64,000 nucleotides of DNA from Gavia stellata (Eukaryota; Chordata; Aves; Gaviiformes; Gaviidae), in contig NC_082597.1 in assembly GCF_030936135.1 (NCBI RefSeq), positions 77,668,495 through 77,732,494 of the forward strand, given 5' to 3'. Every line of letters begins with the position of its first letter. The first letter of the stretch is position 1. The position numbers and the translations under genes are program-made. Shown here one piece after another: positions 38,068 through 51,072 of this stretch. Under the pieces are notes generated by a model, which saw only the letters and a program-made list of their open reading frames with translations, did no database searches and was not told the origin of the DNA.

Positions 38068-38592
38068 TTGTCCATGGGTCAAACTATCAACTGTCTTTTC
38101 TATTACAAAAAATCTTCAATCCTATTTGCTCTAGATCTACACTTAAAATTAAAGGGCAAGTTATCGAATAAAAGGACTACTACTTTCATCATACCATCTG
38201 AAACACAGTGCTACTCAAAGGTTTCAGACCAAGATGAACGTTGTGGCTTTACATTCTCTACAGCTTCAGGAACTGCTGTTCTCTTTTTCACCCTACTCAT
38301 TCTTAGATCACTTTATTTGCCAAAAATCAGCACTCAGCCTTCTGCGACACTTCTAAAACACTCTGGTGACTCTGTACCCTCTCTGCCCCCTTCCAAGTCT
38401 TTATGCTCTCTTGCCAAGAAAAAAGTCCCCACCTTTCTTGACACCTTATTCAGAGTATCGTTTTATTCAGCTCTCTTCCTTTCTTCTGTTTTCTTTGGTA
38501 AAAACAGTCCAAAATCATTCAATGCCATACTGTCCCATGGCTATCAGTATTTAGTTTCTTCTATTTATATTGCATGTTCTGCCTGCTCCTGA
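38068..38592 (+). other. Long open frame (174 codons) antisense in SHISAL1 intron, unassigned
   Basis: This plus-strand frame is unusually long for AT-rich intronic DNA. The encoded residues are rich in Ser, Leu and Phe with no domain I recognise. The plus strand is rich in C and T here, which lowers the frequency of TAA, TAG and TGA and may explain the length. No splice sites, promoter or poly(A) signal support it as a gene. Confidence 0.15.
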
Positions 38593-39205
38593 AGTACCTG
38601 TCTCCCATTTGGTCTGGATTTTTTTTGGCATTTTATTTTGGTTTTGTAGCATTTAACTTTACAGTAGCCTACTTGTGTCACTCTGCCAAATGAGATCAAG
38701 CTATGCTTTTTTGGCTATGCATATAAAAAAAACTAACCTGGTTTTTATGTTGTTTCTGTGTCTCATGTCACAAATAGTGTGGATTTGTGAATTGAAGCAT
38801 TGAAGCCATTTCAATGTTGCTATTTCTACAATCTTTTAAAACCAGACCAACAGATACATAGAAACACACAGCAATTTGTCTTTGACACCAGATTAAAATT
38901 GATTTTATAATGTTCGACAAAGATTTGTAGTTTATTTGTACCACAGAGTAGGAAAACTATTTAGCATTGAAAAATGGCAGCGTCTGTTTCTCTGAGAACA
39001 GTATGAAAAGATGACTTAATATATTCCAGAGCAAGAAATCACTCCTAAGCAGTAATTCTGTAAGACAGTTCATGATATAAAGAATTATGTGCTAGAAATG
39101 GTGCCATTCAGCCTGAATTTGCAGGCACGTCCAAATACAGGAGATGGTTCACACTACAAAACAAGAGAGTCAAAAAATATATCACAATATGGCTTAACTT
39201 ACTTA

Positions 39206-39583
<378 letters not shown>

Positions 39584-40927
39584 TCATCGTGTTAGTTTAT
39601 CAAGGTAGCTTGTTTCATTAATTACAGAAATATAATATATAGATGGATAAAACAAAAATTTTGTTCTAAAGCATGTGTCCTTAAAAATTATTTATTATTT
39701 CAATCTAAATACTGCTATACGCATGACATGGGAGGTTTTTAAAAACTAAGGCCCTCTGTCTTAAGAAACTTTTTTATTTCTCCCTCTCATCTGTGTACTT
39801 ACATCAGCACATATATTTGGTGTGCAATTAGCTTCAATGCTTTAAGTGAGACCACTGGTATGTACATGGTTGAAGGGTTGTATGTCTTATTCTGCAAACT
39901 TTCACTCCCAGAGAGTCATCCTACTGAAAGCAAGAGTTAATAATACGAAAATACATGTAATAATTGAGACCGAGGAGTCTCTATACTATTGAAAACACTC
40001 ACTGCTGACATGCGTTATAAACACTTGCCTTAAAAGGTGTTTAATGTGCTTGGATTTGCTCTGTATTTAATAATTAATTATTGCTGGATACAGCAGATAC
40101 TTGTAGGAGTATAGGCTTTCAACAGCAACTGCTAAAGATCCCTTAGTTTGCTGGTAATAAATTTAGGAAGGAAGAACATTGACAAGATCATATTATACAA
40201 TGCATTCCACAGGAAGGAAAATATGTACTACAATTATATCTATATGTTGTTGTAGTTATAATGTGTACATATAGGTAAAGGCCATGAAAATTATCAGCTG
40301 CTGACATGGTGCACGGAGCTGTAAAGCTATGAGAGGCAACTAAAGATAGTAAAAGATACAGGGAAAAAAAAGGAGAAAAGGGTATAAGGGCTTAAGAATT
40401 TGGAGATCAAAAAGGGGAAGAAGTGCTAAAGCTCTGCTGGAGATGCAATATTATTAAAAGAAAAATGACTGTCAGGTGTAAATGCAGTTTGGACTGGAAA
40501 CTGTGTGAGCAGAGAGGATGAGGTCAGAACAGAGAAGGAAAGAAATGGGTAAGAATGAGATTGTTAGGTATAAAGCAAAGGCGGCTAATTAGGCCTATGA
40601 GCTAATGTGGAAGTACGTGTACCAGAGACTGTAAAAACAAGAGCAAGCAGGAGGGATACTAGTAAAAAACATCATTAGGAAGACAGTCTTGGAGAAAAAT
40701 TATATGGAAGTAATAGGTGGGCAGCCCACATCTACGTGAACCTGAACCTGCATGAATAAAATTGAACACACACTCAACCATGCTCTCTTTCCCAGACATC
40801 CAGACAAAATTAGAGGGAACTGTGTTTTATCAGAACATTGATCAAAACGGAAGTGCTGTGAGAAGAAAAAAGGCTGAGAAGACATATTATAGATGCAAGC
40901 CAGAAAGATATTTTGACATTTTAAAAA

Positions 40928-40977
40928 CATAGAATGGTTTGGCTTGGGAGGGACCTTAAAGATCACGTCCCAAGCCT
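40928..40977 (-). mobile_element. CR1 LINE, very short 3'-end fragment
   Basis: The string ATAGAATGGTTTGGCTTGGG followed by AGGGACCTTAAAGATCA is the reverse complement of the conserved avian CR1 3' end. Only about 50 bp remain, consistent with extreme 5' truncation. Confidence 0.85.
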
Positions 40978-43900
40978 TTTCGTATCTAAACCATTTCAAG
41001 TCTGCTTTGAACTTTCACTTCCGTTTAAACTTTTGTATGACTCTCTCATTTTATACGTTAAAAAAATCAGACCTTGAAACAAGAAAGCAGATAAGAAATC
41101 AGAAAGAAATCAGAAATCAGATTTTAATTTCTGTGTTGCTGCCTGTCAGCACTTCAGAAGACTTAATTCTTCAGAAGACTGATTCTCCTCTCCAGGGAAT
41201 GATTTTTCCACTACACAGATATAACGTACTTAGATTAAATGAGGTTCCACAGCAACTAACTGTAAGTAACAAGAGGAAGGTCAGAGCTGTTAATGGGTCC
41301 CTTCCTGTGTAACTCTAGGATTACACAAGCCTAGGATTTTAAAAAATTTTCAGGAAATTTCCAGGAGGATTGGAAGTAGACAAAATACAGTGCCTCTGAA
41401 AACCCTTAACTCAAGAGTCTTTGCTTTTACTAAAGGCATACACATGCATGCCTAACTTCACACAAGAGTGGGTAGACCTTTGTAATGCATTAAAATCTTT
41501 GCAGTCCAGGCACTTGAAAGTGTAACAGGATCTGGTTAATCCAGGCTCCTCAGCAGTGCTACCCTTGCCTTTCAGTGGACTGATTGGGGTAAACTCTCCT
41601 ATATTCTGCTAATATAAATAAAAGGCAAGTGAAGGCTGGAGAAGTCAGGAAGAAATCCACTGTAACAAATCCTGTTCTTCTTCATCACTAATGCCAAGAG
41701 GATCCATTTTACAAATAGGTGAGCTGTATTTGATCCATAGTAAGAATGGAAATATTAGAAAATATGTTATTTTTGTTTTGGCAACAATGTGAGAGGGAGG
41801 AACATTTCTTATAGTTAAAAGAATTTGTTTCTATTTTAGGTATTTAGCTTTACCCATCAAAATTTTGGTTAGTGAAAATCAGAGCTATTTTGAGTGTTCC
41901 AATTTAAAGCAACAATTTATTAATCATGCCATATGTGAGCTATCCATCTGTTCCTTCTAAATAACATCTGCTTCTCACAAGTACAAAAATGAAAGACTGC
42001 TTTATTTTAATTAACAGACAGTGGGACAACAGCACTATCAAAAGGGCCTTGTGAAAAATCACAAGCAAAATTAATAAGTAGTATGTTTTGTACACAGAGG
42101 GAAATTCCACACTTTGTTGCTTTCTGTTTCCCAAACTATTAAGATGGCAGAAAATACTGATTTTGCTGATGGCTACCAATTATAGTAAAAATTAAAACTT
42201 CTCTACAAATTAAGAAGATGTCTTAATTAGACAATAAACAATCTTACTTACGCTGAATAACAGTAAGGCCAGAGACACAGAGAAGTACTGGGAATCAAAA
42301 AATACCTAGGACTTGCTCTCACTGCATTGAACTGAATGATTTAATTGTAAAAGTTTCATCTTGCAGTCTGATTTTCCTGTACTTCCGTGCAGAAGTTTCA
42401 TTTCAATTAAAAATAAAGTGTGAACAGATTCCAGATTTACCGAGATTGAAATTACAGGGGTTTGTTCCTTCCCAGGGACAGAATACTAAGTTGTGTTGGT
42501 GTGGTTGTACCTCCTCTCCCCTTCCCCAGCTGGAGAGCGTGCCCTGCCCTGCTAGTGCTCCCGTCCCTCCCAGTCAGTCATTCTGGAGGTTTCTGTTTAG
42601 GTTTAACACAAGGTTTAGCAATATAACACTGAAAATGACTTCTAAAGGTATGTTGCCCAGTCCTCTGCTGCTGCTGGCACACAAATACAAAAGCTAAATT
42701 TGGAGTAAAAGTTACAATTTCTTTTTAGCTTCTCGGTGAAACAGGGTAATTCATGGACCTATCAGAAAAACTTAGTAGCTCAATATTTTAAGGTACTTCA
42801 CCTTTTACAGAAATACGATGTATATATAGTATAGCCTTGATATAGAGCCCACTTGTGTAAATCGAAATATTTACTCTGACCTCAGGGAGCCTTGAACTGG
42901 GCTCGCTGAGAACAATAAATACTTCTACCACCCATCTCCTCCTATTCCATCTACAGAATCCTGCTTAGATTCCTCTAACGTCCCTACACACAAATGAAAA
43001 GACAGGTTCTGTTATTATTATTCTTACCCATGTGATTCCTTCCATCTAATTCATAAACTTTTTGAGAGAGATGACAAGCAGGTTACGACCAGGCTATAGT
43101 TTCTGTAGAAGAGTTTGTTGTTTTTTATGTGCAGCACATGAACAGAAAATGATTCATTTGGGAATTAAAAAACCAACAAATCAAAACAATTGTGAGCAGA
43201 ATTCTACAGCTGCAGAGTTTAAATGTGGGCAGATGGACACGGAAACTGTTTCTTTCCCTATTCTCCTTAAACGGGGCTGTTACTTGCAGTAGTAACACTT
43301 TTTAAGCGTCGCCCCAAGGAGATGCAAGCTTACATCCTAGCAAATGCCTTGGTACTTCTAACACTAACGAAATCTGCGCAGTTTTTGCATGTACACTTCA
43401 CATGTGATTTTTTTTTACTATTTTGTTTTTACTATTATCTCAAGGCCTTTGCACAATCCTGTGTTTTCCTGTAGAATCTGTAACTGTAGTACCTAAGAGG
43501 GCTTCCCAGCTAAATTACACCTTTTTGCAACAGTTGGTAGTGGAATTGATATATTACTTTTTTTGCTTTCTTGTGAAGACAACTTTCTGGGAGATATTTA
43601 AGCAAATGCCAGTTCTGCAGGGGACATGCTGTACATGGAGAAAGATAGCGCTACTCTACCCTCACATTGCTTTCGGTGCAATGTTGTAGCCTGGTGTGCA
43701 AAAGCCATTCAACCCTGAAAAACTGGAATAAGAGATAAGGAAAAACATGGATGCATTACAGATTGCCATAACACTGTTCCAGTATCAGATTAAGGACCCC
43801 TGGCATAGTAGTACTGCTCATAATCCACCAAAACATGCATAATAGAAAATCTGAGAGAGTATGAATACCAGATTAAAGTGAATACTATTTTTAAGAATAG

Positions 43901-44291
43901 TTAAACAACTTATTAGACAAAATTTTATGGAAAAATACTTTGGATGGCAGAACTCTTCTTGTCTGTTAGACATCATTGGTATTTCTATACTTAATACTAA
44001 ATGAACTGTTCACATTCAAAACTATTACAGACTGATTAATCTGCATGATCGCAAAGATATAATAGCCCAGTATTCTGCACTTATAAAAACATAGAAATCT
44101 GTTGTTATAGTAATGGAAAAAATGTAACTAAACCTGGCTATAGTTATATTGTGTGACTATAGAAGACAAACGTGTTTTTTCAGCTGTGCCATGACAAAGA
44201 AGTTACAAGCCACTTCATTAATTTTTTCCCTCAACTGCACTATAAAACAAGAAATTCGTTTTGATAATCACAAGAATGGCTAAGGGGAAAA

Positions 44292-44337
44292 ATAAACCAA
44301 ATAATAATATTGAAATGAACCAAATAATAATATTGAA
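44292..44337. repeat. Tandem duplication, 23-bp unit, two copies
   Basis: Two adjacent 23-bp copies containing ACCAAATAATAATATTGAA differ at one base (ATAA versus ATGA at the unit start). It is a local slippage or duplication product in an intron. Confidence 0.9.
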
Positions 44338-45429
44338 TCACTCTTCCCTGAAAACTATAATCCTTTTTTTTCAGTTCATTGCTATTCCCGTATCCTAAAT
44401 CATTCTCCCCAGCCACAGTACAATAGGTTTCATCAGAATTTTTTTCAGTGGTGTGTGAAATTAGATCTAAACAAAGAGCTTACTTTGTTACTGTAAAGTG
44501 AACCTTGGCTGCATTAGAATCCAAATAAATTGTCATATATGTTAAATAAAGTCAGAGTGTATTGAGTAAGATGCTTTTTACAATGTTTTTAATGTAGGCA
44601 TCTAGGCTTCACTTCCTTCTGCCCCTCCACAGCATACTAAAATTCCCAGGAAGTTTTCTCCCAATCCCAGTGAGCTCAGGGTGAGGAGATATCTCTCTCT
44701 CTGTCTCACTACAGTTTTATGTAGAAAATTGGCATCTCTTCATTTTCCTGCCCCTGATTGATTGATCAGAAGTGAGGTTTCGGGAAGTTACAAAAAGGCA
44801 ATACCAGTTCCACTCTTGCACTTCTCTAAGTTACACCTCCAGAAGCTTTTTATTGTATTTAGCATGATTTCACATACCTTTGCAAAAGATCAGCACATAG
44901 CTAATGTCCACAGGGAATTCTGGACTGAAGACATATATGGTAAACAGTCTGCAGGTGGTTCTCAACCATGAGTCTTACCAAGATAGACTACAGAGGTAGG
45001 TCTTTCTCCATCACAACTGAATGAGGTGACTTTTTTTTTTTAAAAAAGATTGCTGAATGAAAACTAATATAAAACCTACACTATACTCTAAATATTTTCA
45101 TTAACATAAATACTGTAGTTCGTAGAATACCAAATTAGCTTTTTCCCATTGAGGAACTGCTCACACGCAACAGCCCTATAGTATGCAGAGCCCTATATTT
45201 ATTTCTGTGGGTGTGTGTGCACGTGTGTGACACAGACGTGAGCGGGCATGCAAACGGAGAATGCAGGAGGCAAAGAAACGTTCTATAGCCCAGGGCATAT
45301 TTTGCAGTCAGACTGTACCTGTTCCTCTGTGCGTATCTGCTTTAGAAAGTGGCTGATTGCCCTGTCCATTTCAGGTTGTTGATGAAAGGAAGAACAGAAG
45401 GGACTTACCTTAGTAAACTCTGGCCATGA

Positions 45430-46169
45430 CTACATGGAGTAGCTGCTGAGATATTGGAAAAAGCCTGAGGAATTGTCTTTCTGCTTGGCTGAACTACAAT
45501 TGGCCAGTAACATCCCAAACTCTGTGATGAAGCTGCCTGTTATGCAGACTTGGTTGTTCAGCAGTGTTGGTGCAGGGTTTACAGAACAGTAAGGGAAGAA
45601 ATAAAGCAAATTTGCTGTGTGCAAGACAAAGAATCGGGAAAGTGTGGGGGCAATGGCCACACTAGTCCATTCTTGAGACTCTCTTTTTATCACTCTGAGT
45701 GTGAAGCGGTTTCTGGCTCTGTCTGCGACTACGCGCACAGCCCTTTGGTACCGAGAGTCCTGTGAGGACCTCTCTTCAGGCAGGCATCCGACTGCTGCCA
45801 CGGTAGCATGGTCATCCCAGGGAACACAGGGGGAGCACGTCCTACTTTTACCACAGGGCGTATGTAGAATATGCATTGCGTGGGGGCACTGGCGCATACT
45901 GTGGTACGAACTCCACCAGGCTGTCTGGCAGCATATACGTTGGCAGAGTTGGGCAGCCCCAGGTGAGGGTGCTACCAGTTTCTAGATTGTCCGGACTGCA
46001 CAAAGGGTGGAGAAAATGGATGGCCTTTAATGGGCCTGTTAGACTTGAAGTCTCTCCCCAGCATTCCATGGGATATGTTCTCATGAGGTTCCCAGATGCA
46101 CTACAAGGCCAAGGTGAGGAAATTTCACCTCAAAGACATAGCTGCACATACCGTAACAAGACAGTATAG
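45430..46169. other. GC-richer open-frame block, unassigned
   Basis: A minus-strand frame of 155 residues (45430-45897) and one of 78 (45848-46084) overlap in different frames, and plus-strand frames of 94 and 97 residues cover 45701-46169. The block stands out from the AT-rich intron. I considered a decayed retroelement, but no protease, reverse transcriptase or envelope landmark is visible and no LTR ends were found. It stays unassigned. Confidence 0.2.
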
Positions 46170-47398
46170 ATCCACATTGATTTAACGGTATCTTATATGG
46201 GTAGAGTCTATTTTTGTCTTTCTTTTACACTACACAGTACACAGACTTCTCTATTGAGACTGATTGTCACTTTAACACCTGTAAAGTTGTATGCAACTTC
46301 TACATCTACGCAAGATTCAAACTTCTCTAGGCAGAGCTGTATGAGGAGTGGTTGTTACGGAAGACGACGGTTTGCTGACTCTGTGAGCTGGCTGCTGCTG
46401 GAGGCAGCTGCACACAGTGAGTTAAAAGAGCCGACATCAGTATTCCAGCACCATAGCCTCCTAGCAGCCTGGCACCTGCTTCCATAAGAATGAATGACAA
46501 CACACCGACTGGCTTTCGCACTGCAGAAGTAAACACTAAAATTCCTGTTGTAAACCAAAATCAATAGCCTGGAATTCCAGTTGTCTTTAATCTGCCCCTT
46601 CCTTGCCCTGGAGGGGTGGGATAGCAGAATAAAATGGCAGGGGAAAGCAGATAGATCAGAATTCAACCTTGGGGGTTCTATCAGCTGAAGGTTGCCCTCT
46701 GCACCAAGAGAAATCGCAGCAGATTAGTGTGGCCACAATGTCAAATATGAAACAGGAGACAGACCACAAGTGAAGATTTTGTCATCATAAATAGGTAATC
46801 AGTAACAAAAATCTACTCGCTACTTATTGGTTCTCTAGAAAAAAAGTTACTGACATTTATCTTGAAGGACAGGCCCCAGCAGTACATGGAAGTATCCCAG
46901 GTAATAGGCAAGGAGACCACACAATGCTGGTACATAAGCAAATACATTCTGTTCCCCAAGGTCAGTGATTACGAGAGAGTTATATTCAAAACATCAGAGA
47001 TTCAAAATAGTGCATTTGATTGATACGGAAAATGTCAACTCACTCCCTCTCTCCCTTATAGACAGCTTTGGGGGTTATTTTTACTGACAGACGTTTAAAC
47101 ATAGTTTGGATCAGATTGGGGTCAGGGGAGAGACTTTTGTAACTTTTATATGCAACTTTTACATACATGCTGTCTTAGCCCATGCTAGGACACACATGCT
47201 GTTTATAGCCCATGTCAAAGCAAAGAAAGCAAAGCTAAAATACCCTTCTTTTAGGAGTTCTGTAACAGCAAAAACCTTTTAGTAATGTTTTTCTCTATGT
47301 GCAATTATCCTAATTGCTTCCATCATTAAGTACACCTCAGAGTATGTTATTAGACCAAGAACAGTTTGGTGAAGAGTACTTTAAAACTCATTTACTTA

Positions 47399-47680
<282 letters not shown>

Positions 47681-49276
47681 TCATTGGTTAAGCTTAAACA
47701 ATTGTTGTTTGATTTCTGAAAAACATTAATATTTCAGAACTTTCAACATCATAACATTTAGTACTAAAAGATTACAATATTTAGCCTCTTGTTGTATTTT
47801 GACTTTTATTGTTACTATGTTTCTGATTACTATTATTTCTTTTAAGGGAAGAGAAGAAATGCCCTCCATGCCAAGAAGCACAAAAATATTCAGGGAAATG
47901 TTTTCATACTGCTGTTCTAAATATATGGCTATCCATAACCCCCAACAATCTTCATGCTTGATTCTCCTGGGATGACTTCATAAAAACAAAAAGTCTATGT
48001 AAAAACTGCAATAAAAGTTTGATGGCACTTGATTTACAGTCAACTGTTCTTGACAGAAAATATATTCTCTATTGTAAAGGTCATTCTTTGATAAGGCTTA
48101 TTCTGCCAGAAATAGTAATTACAAAACAGCATAACAGACCTGAACAACTTTGAACTTGCAAATAGATAGAATTAATAGAAATACAGCTATTCCTGGGAGT
48201 TCTTATACTTCCCCTTTATTAAATTCTCATGTAAAGTGTTTATTACATCTCTGAGAACATTTTTTACGGGAATATGTCACACTGATTTCACCATTGCTTT
48301 TCCTGGAAAAAAGAAGAAAAAGAAATGCTCTCCATATATCTCCTTTGAAGCTGACTGTGCGGTGATATGCACACTGTGGGTACGTCTACATGGTAAGACT
48401 GCGGGCAGGTGCAAGCGCTCTGACCATGCTCTAAGCCAACTGCTTGCGAACAGCTCTGAACTGGAAGCTGTGCAATCACCTTAGTTTCCCTGAGCTGATC
48501 AGCCCTGCAGAGGGGCAGGGTATAGATCCCTTCCCATACGCTCATAAGCAACCACACGCGACTTCCTGGTTGATCTGAAAAGTCTTGTAAGAGACAATAC
48601 CTCGATCCACATACTGCCAACATTTTAACTCATTTACAGTTTGTGTTATGGTATGCCTTATGGCATCATTTAAGATTTCATGTACCGTACAGAACCCCCA
48701 AAGGCCTCACACTCTAAGGAAAGTGAAACGTAGAAAGAAGTCTGAATACTCTTACCAGTGAAATGTTTTTACTCTGATTAGAGAACAGAGGCACAGCGAT
48801 GCACTTCATAAGGTTACACCCATTAATAAAGGATATTCACTTTAGACTAACAGAATTAACCCTTGTAACTTGGTGTATGATTTTTGTATCAGCTTACCAA
48901 TACAAGAGGTTACAGGTAATGACTTGCACGGATTTAGCTGAACTGTATTGCATCTCTCCACACATAGTCCCTGTTGATCTGTAATTGCACCTGTGTACTT
49001 TATCCATCTAATCCTCATTTCTTTCTGCGTTGCTTAAAAAAGTCTATTCCTAACACTTTTGTTTCTCAATTTCATAAAATATATTAATTTCAAGAATCTC
49101 TCACTCGCTTTCTGTAGGTCTAGTCACATTTTAAGGATTGTGACAGTGGAAATTACTTCTTTATTTGTGTATATAGAGGGAGCCTAGAACAAAACCCAGA
49201 GTACTAAACTGAAGAGAAAACAAGGTAACTTGTACTGCCCTCTGTGCGAAGGAAAACCACTCTAAACATTTTACGT

Positions 49277-49320
49277 TTATATATATACACACACATGCTG
49301 GCACGCGCACACACACATAC
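49277..49320. repeat. (TA)n and (CA)n compound microsatellite
   Basis: TATATATATACACACACATG is followed by GCACGCGCACACACACATAC, an alternating purine-pyrimidine tract just upstream of the plus-strand solo LTR. Confidence 0.85.
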
Positions 49321-49398
49321 CTGTCATCATTACTTTAACAAAAGAGAAAATCCTTTTGTAGATTATTTCAGTCAGGAACTGAAAGTGCTAGAATAACA

Positions 49399-49934
49399 TG
49401 TCCTGGTTTGGGTTGGGATGGAGATAATATTCTTCCTAGTAGCTGGTATAGTACTGTGTTTTGGATTTAGGACGAGAATAATGTTAATAACACAGTGATG
49501 TTGCAGTTGTTGCTGAGCAGTGCTTACACTAAGTCAAGGACTTTTCAGCTTCTCACACTGCCCTGCCAGGTGCACAAGAAGCTGGGAGGGGGCACAGCCA
49601 AGACAGGTGACCCAAACTGGCAAAAGGGATAGTCTATACCATATCACGTCATGCTGAACAAAAACAGGGGACACGGCCGCTGCTCGGGAATGGGCTGGGC
49701 ATCGGTCAGAGGGTGGTGAGCAATTGCATTGTGCATCACTTCCTCTGTATATTCTTTTATCATTCTTATTTTTTTCTTTTCTGTCCTATTAACTGTTTTT
49801 ATCTCAACCCACGAGTTTTACTTTTTCTCCTATTCTCTCCCCCATCCCACTGTGTGTGTGTGGGGGGGGGTGTTGGGCAGAGTGAGCAAGTGGCTGTGTG
49901 GTGCTTAATTGCCAGCTGCAGTTAAACCATGACA
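49399..49934 (+). mobile_element. Solo LTR of an avian ERVL-type endogenous retrovirus, plus strand
   Basis: The 536-bp element starts TGTCCTGGTTTGGG and ends CCATGACA, with the terminal TG..CA of an LTR. Internal landmarks of this common avian family are visible: TAGCTGGTATAGT near the start, GCATCGGTCAGAGGGTGGTGAGCAATTGCA in two halves near 49700-49728, ATCTCAACCCACGAGTTTTA and CCCCATCCCACTG. No primer-binding site, gag, pol or second LTR follows, so it is a solo LTR left by recombination. The five-base flanks TAACA (49394-49398) and TAATG (49935-49939) differ at two bases, both transitions, which would fit an old, decayed target duplication. It is antisense to SHISAL1 and encodes no protein. 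Confidence 0.92.
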
Positions 49935-50246
49935 TAATGCTATTTCCAAAGGAACATAATATTAGAGAAAACTAATTACATATCTGTTCTTGCCTTGCCT
50001 GGGAAAAATGTGTGTTCCAAATCTGAGGATGCTACAATCAGTAAAGAAACTCTTTCTTTAGACTTAGGTTTTCAAAACCCTCTGTAACTCTTGCAACAAA
50101 TCTGCATGTTCGAATTCTGTCACAAAATCCACAAAGCATGTAATTGCATGAACATGTATTTTTTTGAACAAGTACTTACTTCCCTGCACCTCCCCTTAAT
50201 TAACACAGCAATAATGAAAGTGTTTCAGGATTGATTAAGTTTTGAA

Positions 50247-51072
50247 AAAACTCAATGGTTGCAGTTGGAAGGGACCTCTGGAATCATCTGCTCCAATCCC
50301 TCTGCTCAAGCAGGACCACCTACAGCCTGTTGCCCAGAACCATGTCCAGATGGCTTTTGAATAGCTCCAAGGATGGAGACTCTACCACCTCCCGAGGCAA
50401 CCTGTGGCAGTGCTCAGTCACCCTCACAGTGAAAAAGTGTTTCCTGACGTTCAGAGGGAACCTTCTCTGTTTCAGCTTCTGCCCATTGCCTCTGGTCCTG
50501 TCATCGGGCACCACCCAAAAGAGCCTGGCTCAGTCTTCTTTACATCCCCCCATCCAGGTATTTATATACATTGATAAGATCCCCCTGAGCCTTCTCTTCC
50601 ATAGGTTGAACAGTCCCAGCTCTCTCAGCCTTTCCTCGTACGAGAGATGCTCCAGTCACATTCATCACTCAGTGGCCCTTTGCTGAACTCTCTGCAATAG
50701 CTCCATCTCTCTCTTGTACTGGGAAGCCCAGAAATGGACACAGCACTCCACGTGCGGCCTCACCAGTGCTGAGTAGAGGGGAAGGATCATCTCCCTCGAC
50801 CTGCTGGCAGCCCTCCTACTAATGGAACCACAAAGACAAAGAGCTTTCCAGGCAGCTGGCCCCCAGCATATACTGGTGCCCGAGGTTCCTCCCCAGGAAG
50901 GTGCAGGACTTAGCACTTCCCCTTGTTGAACTTGAGAAGGTTCCTGTCAGTCCATTTCTCCAGTCTATCCAGGTCCCTCTAGATAGCAGCACAACCCTAT
51001 GGCGTACCAGCCACTCCTCCCACTTCTGTATCAACAGGAAACTTGCTGAGGTTGCTCTCTGTCCCATCATCA
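50247..51072 (-). mobile_element. CR1 LINE, 5'-truncated, older copy, minus strand
   Basis: On the plus strand the copy begins near CTCAATGGTTGCAGTTGG and GGACCTCTGG, the reverse complement of a CR1 3' end, and continues with ATGGAGACTCTACCACCTCC, GTTTCCTGACGTTCAG and CACTCCACGTGCGGCCTCAC, all hallmarks of avian CR1. Reading frames are broken (short pieces at 50320-50514, 50665-50916 and 50819-51073), so it is clearly older than the 26.8-kb copy. It lies between the two oppositely oriented solo LTRs, in the SHISAL1 sense direction. Confidence 0.94.

Noticed and set aside
38930..38935. Minus-strand AATAAA as the end of an unspliced SHISAL1 3' UTR
   Set aside because: Possible as an alternative short form, but the consensus donor at 39206 and the fitting acceptor at 12079 make the spliced end likelier.
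45430..46084. Calling this block a retroviral envelope remnant
   Set aside because: No definite envelope, protease or polymerase landmark and no LTRs or primer-binding site are seen nearby.
50255..50686. 143-codon plus-strand frame
   Set aside because: It is the antisense side of the older CR1 copy.
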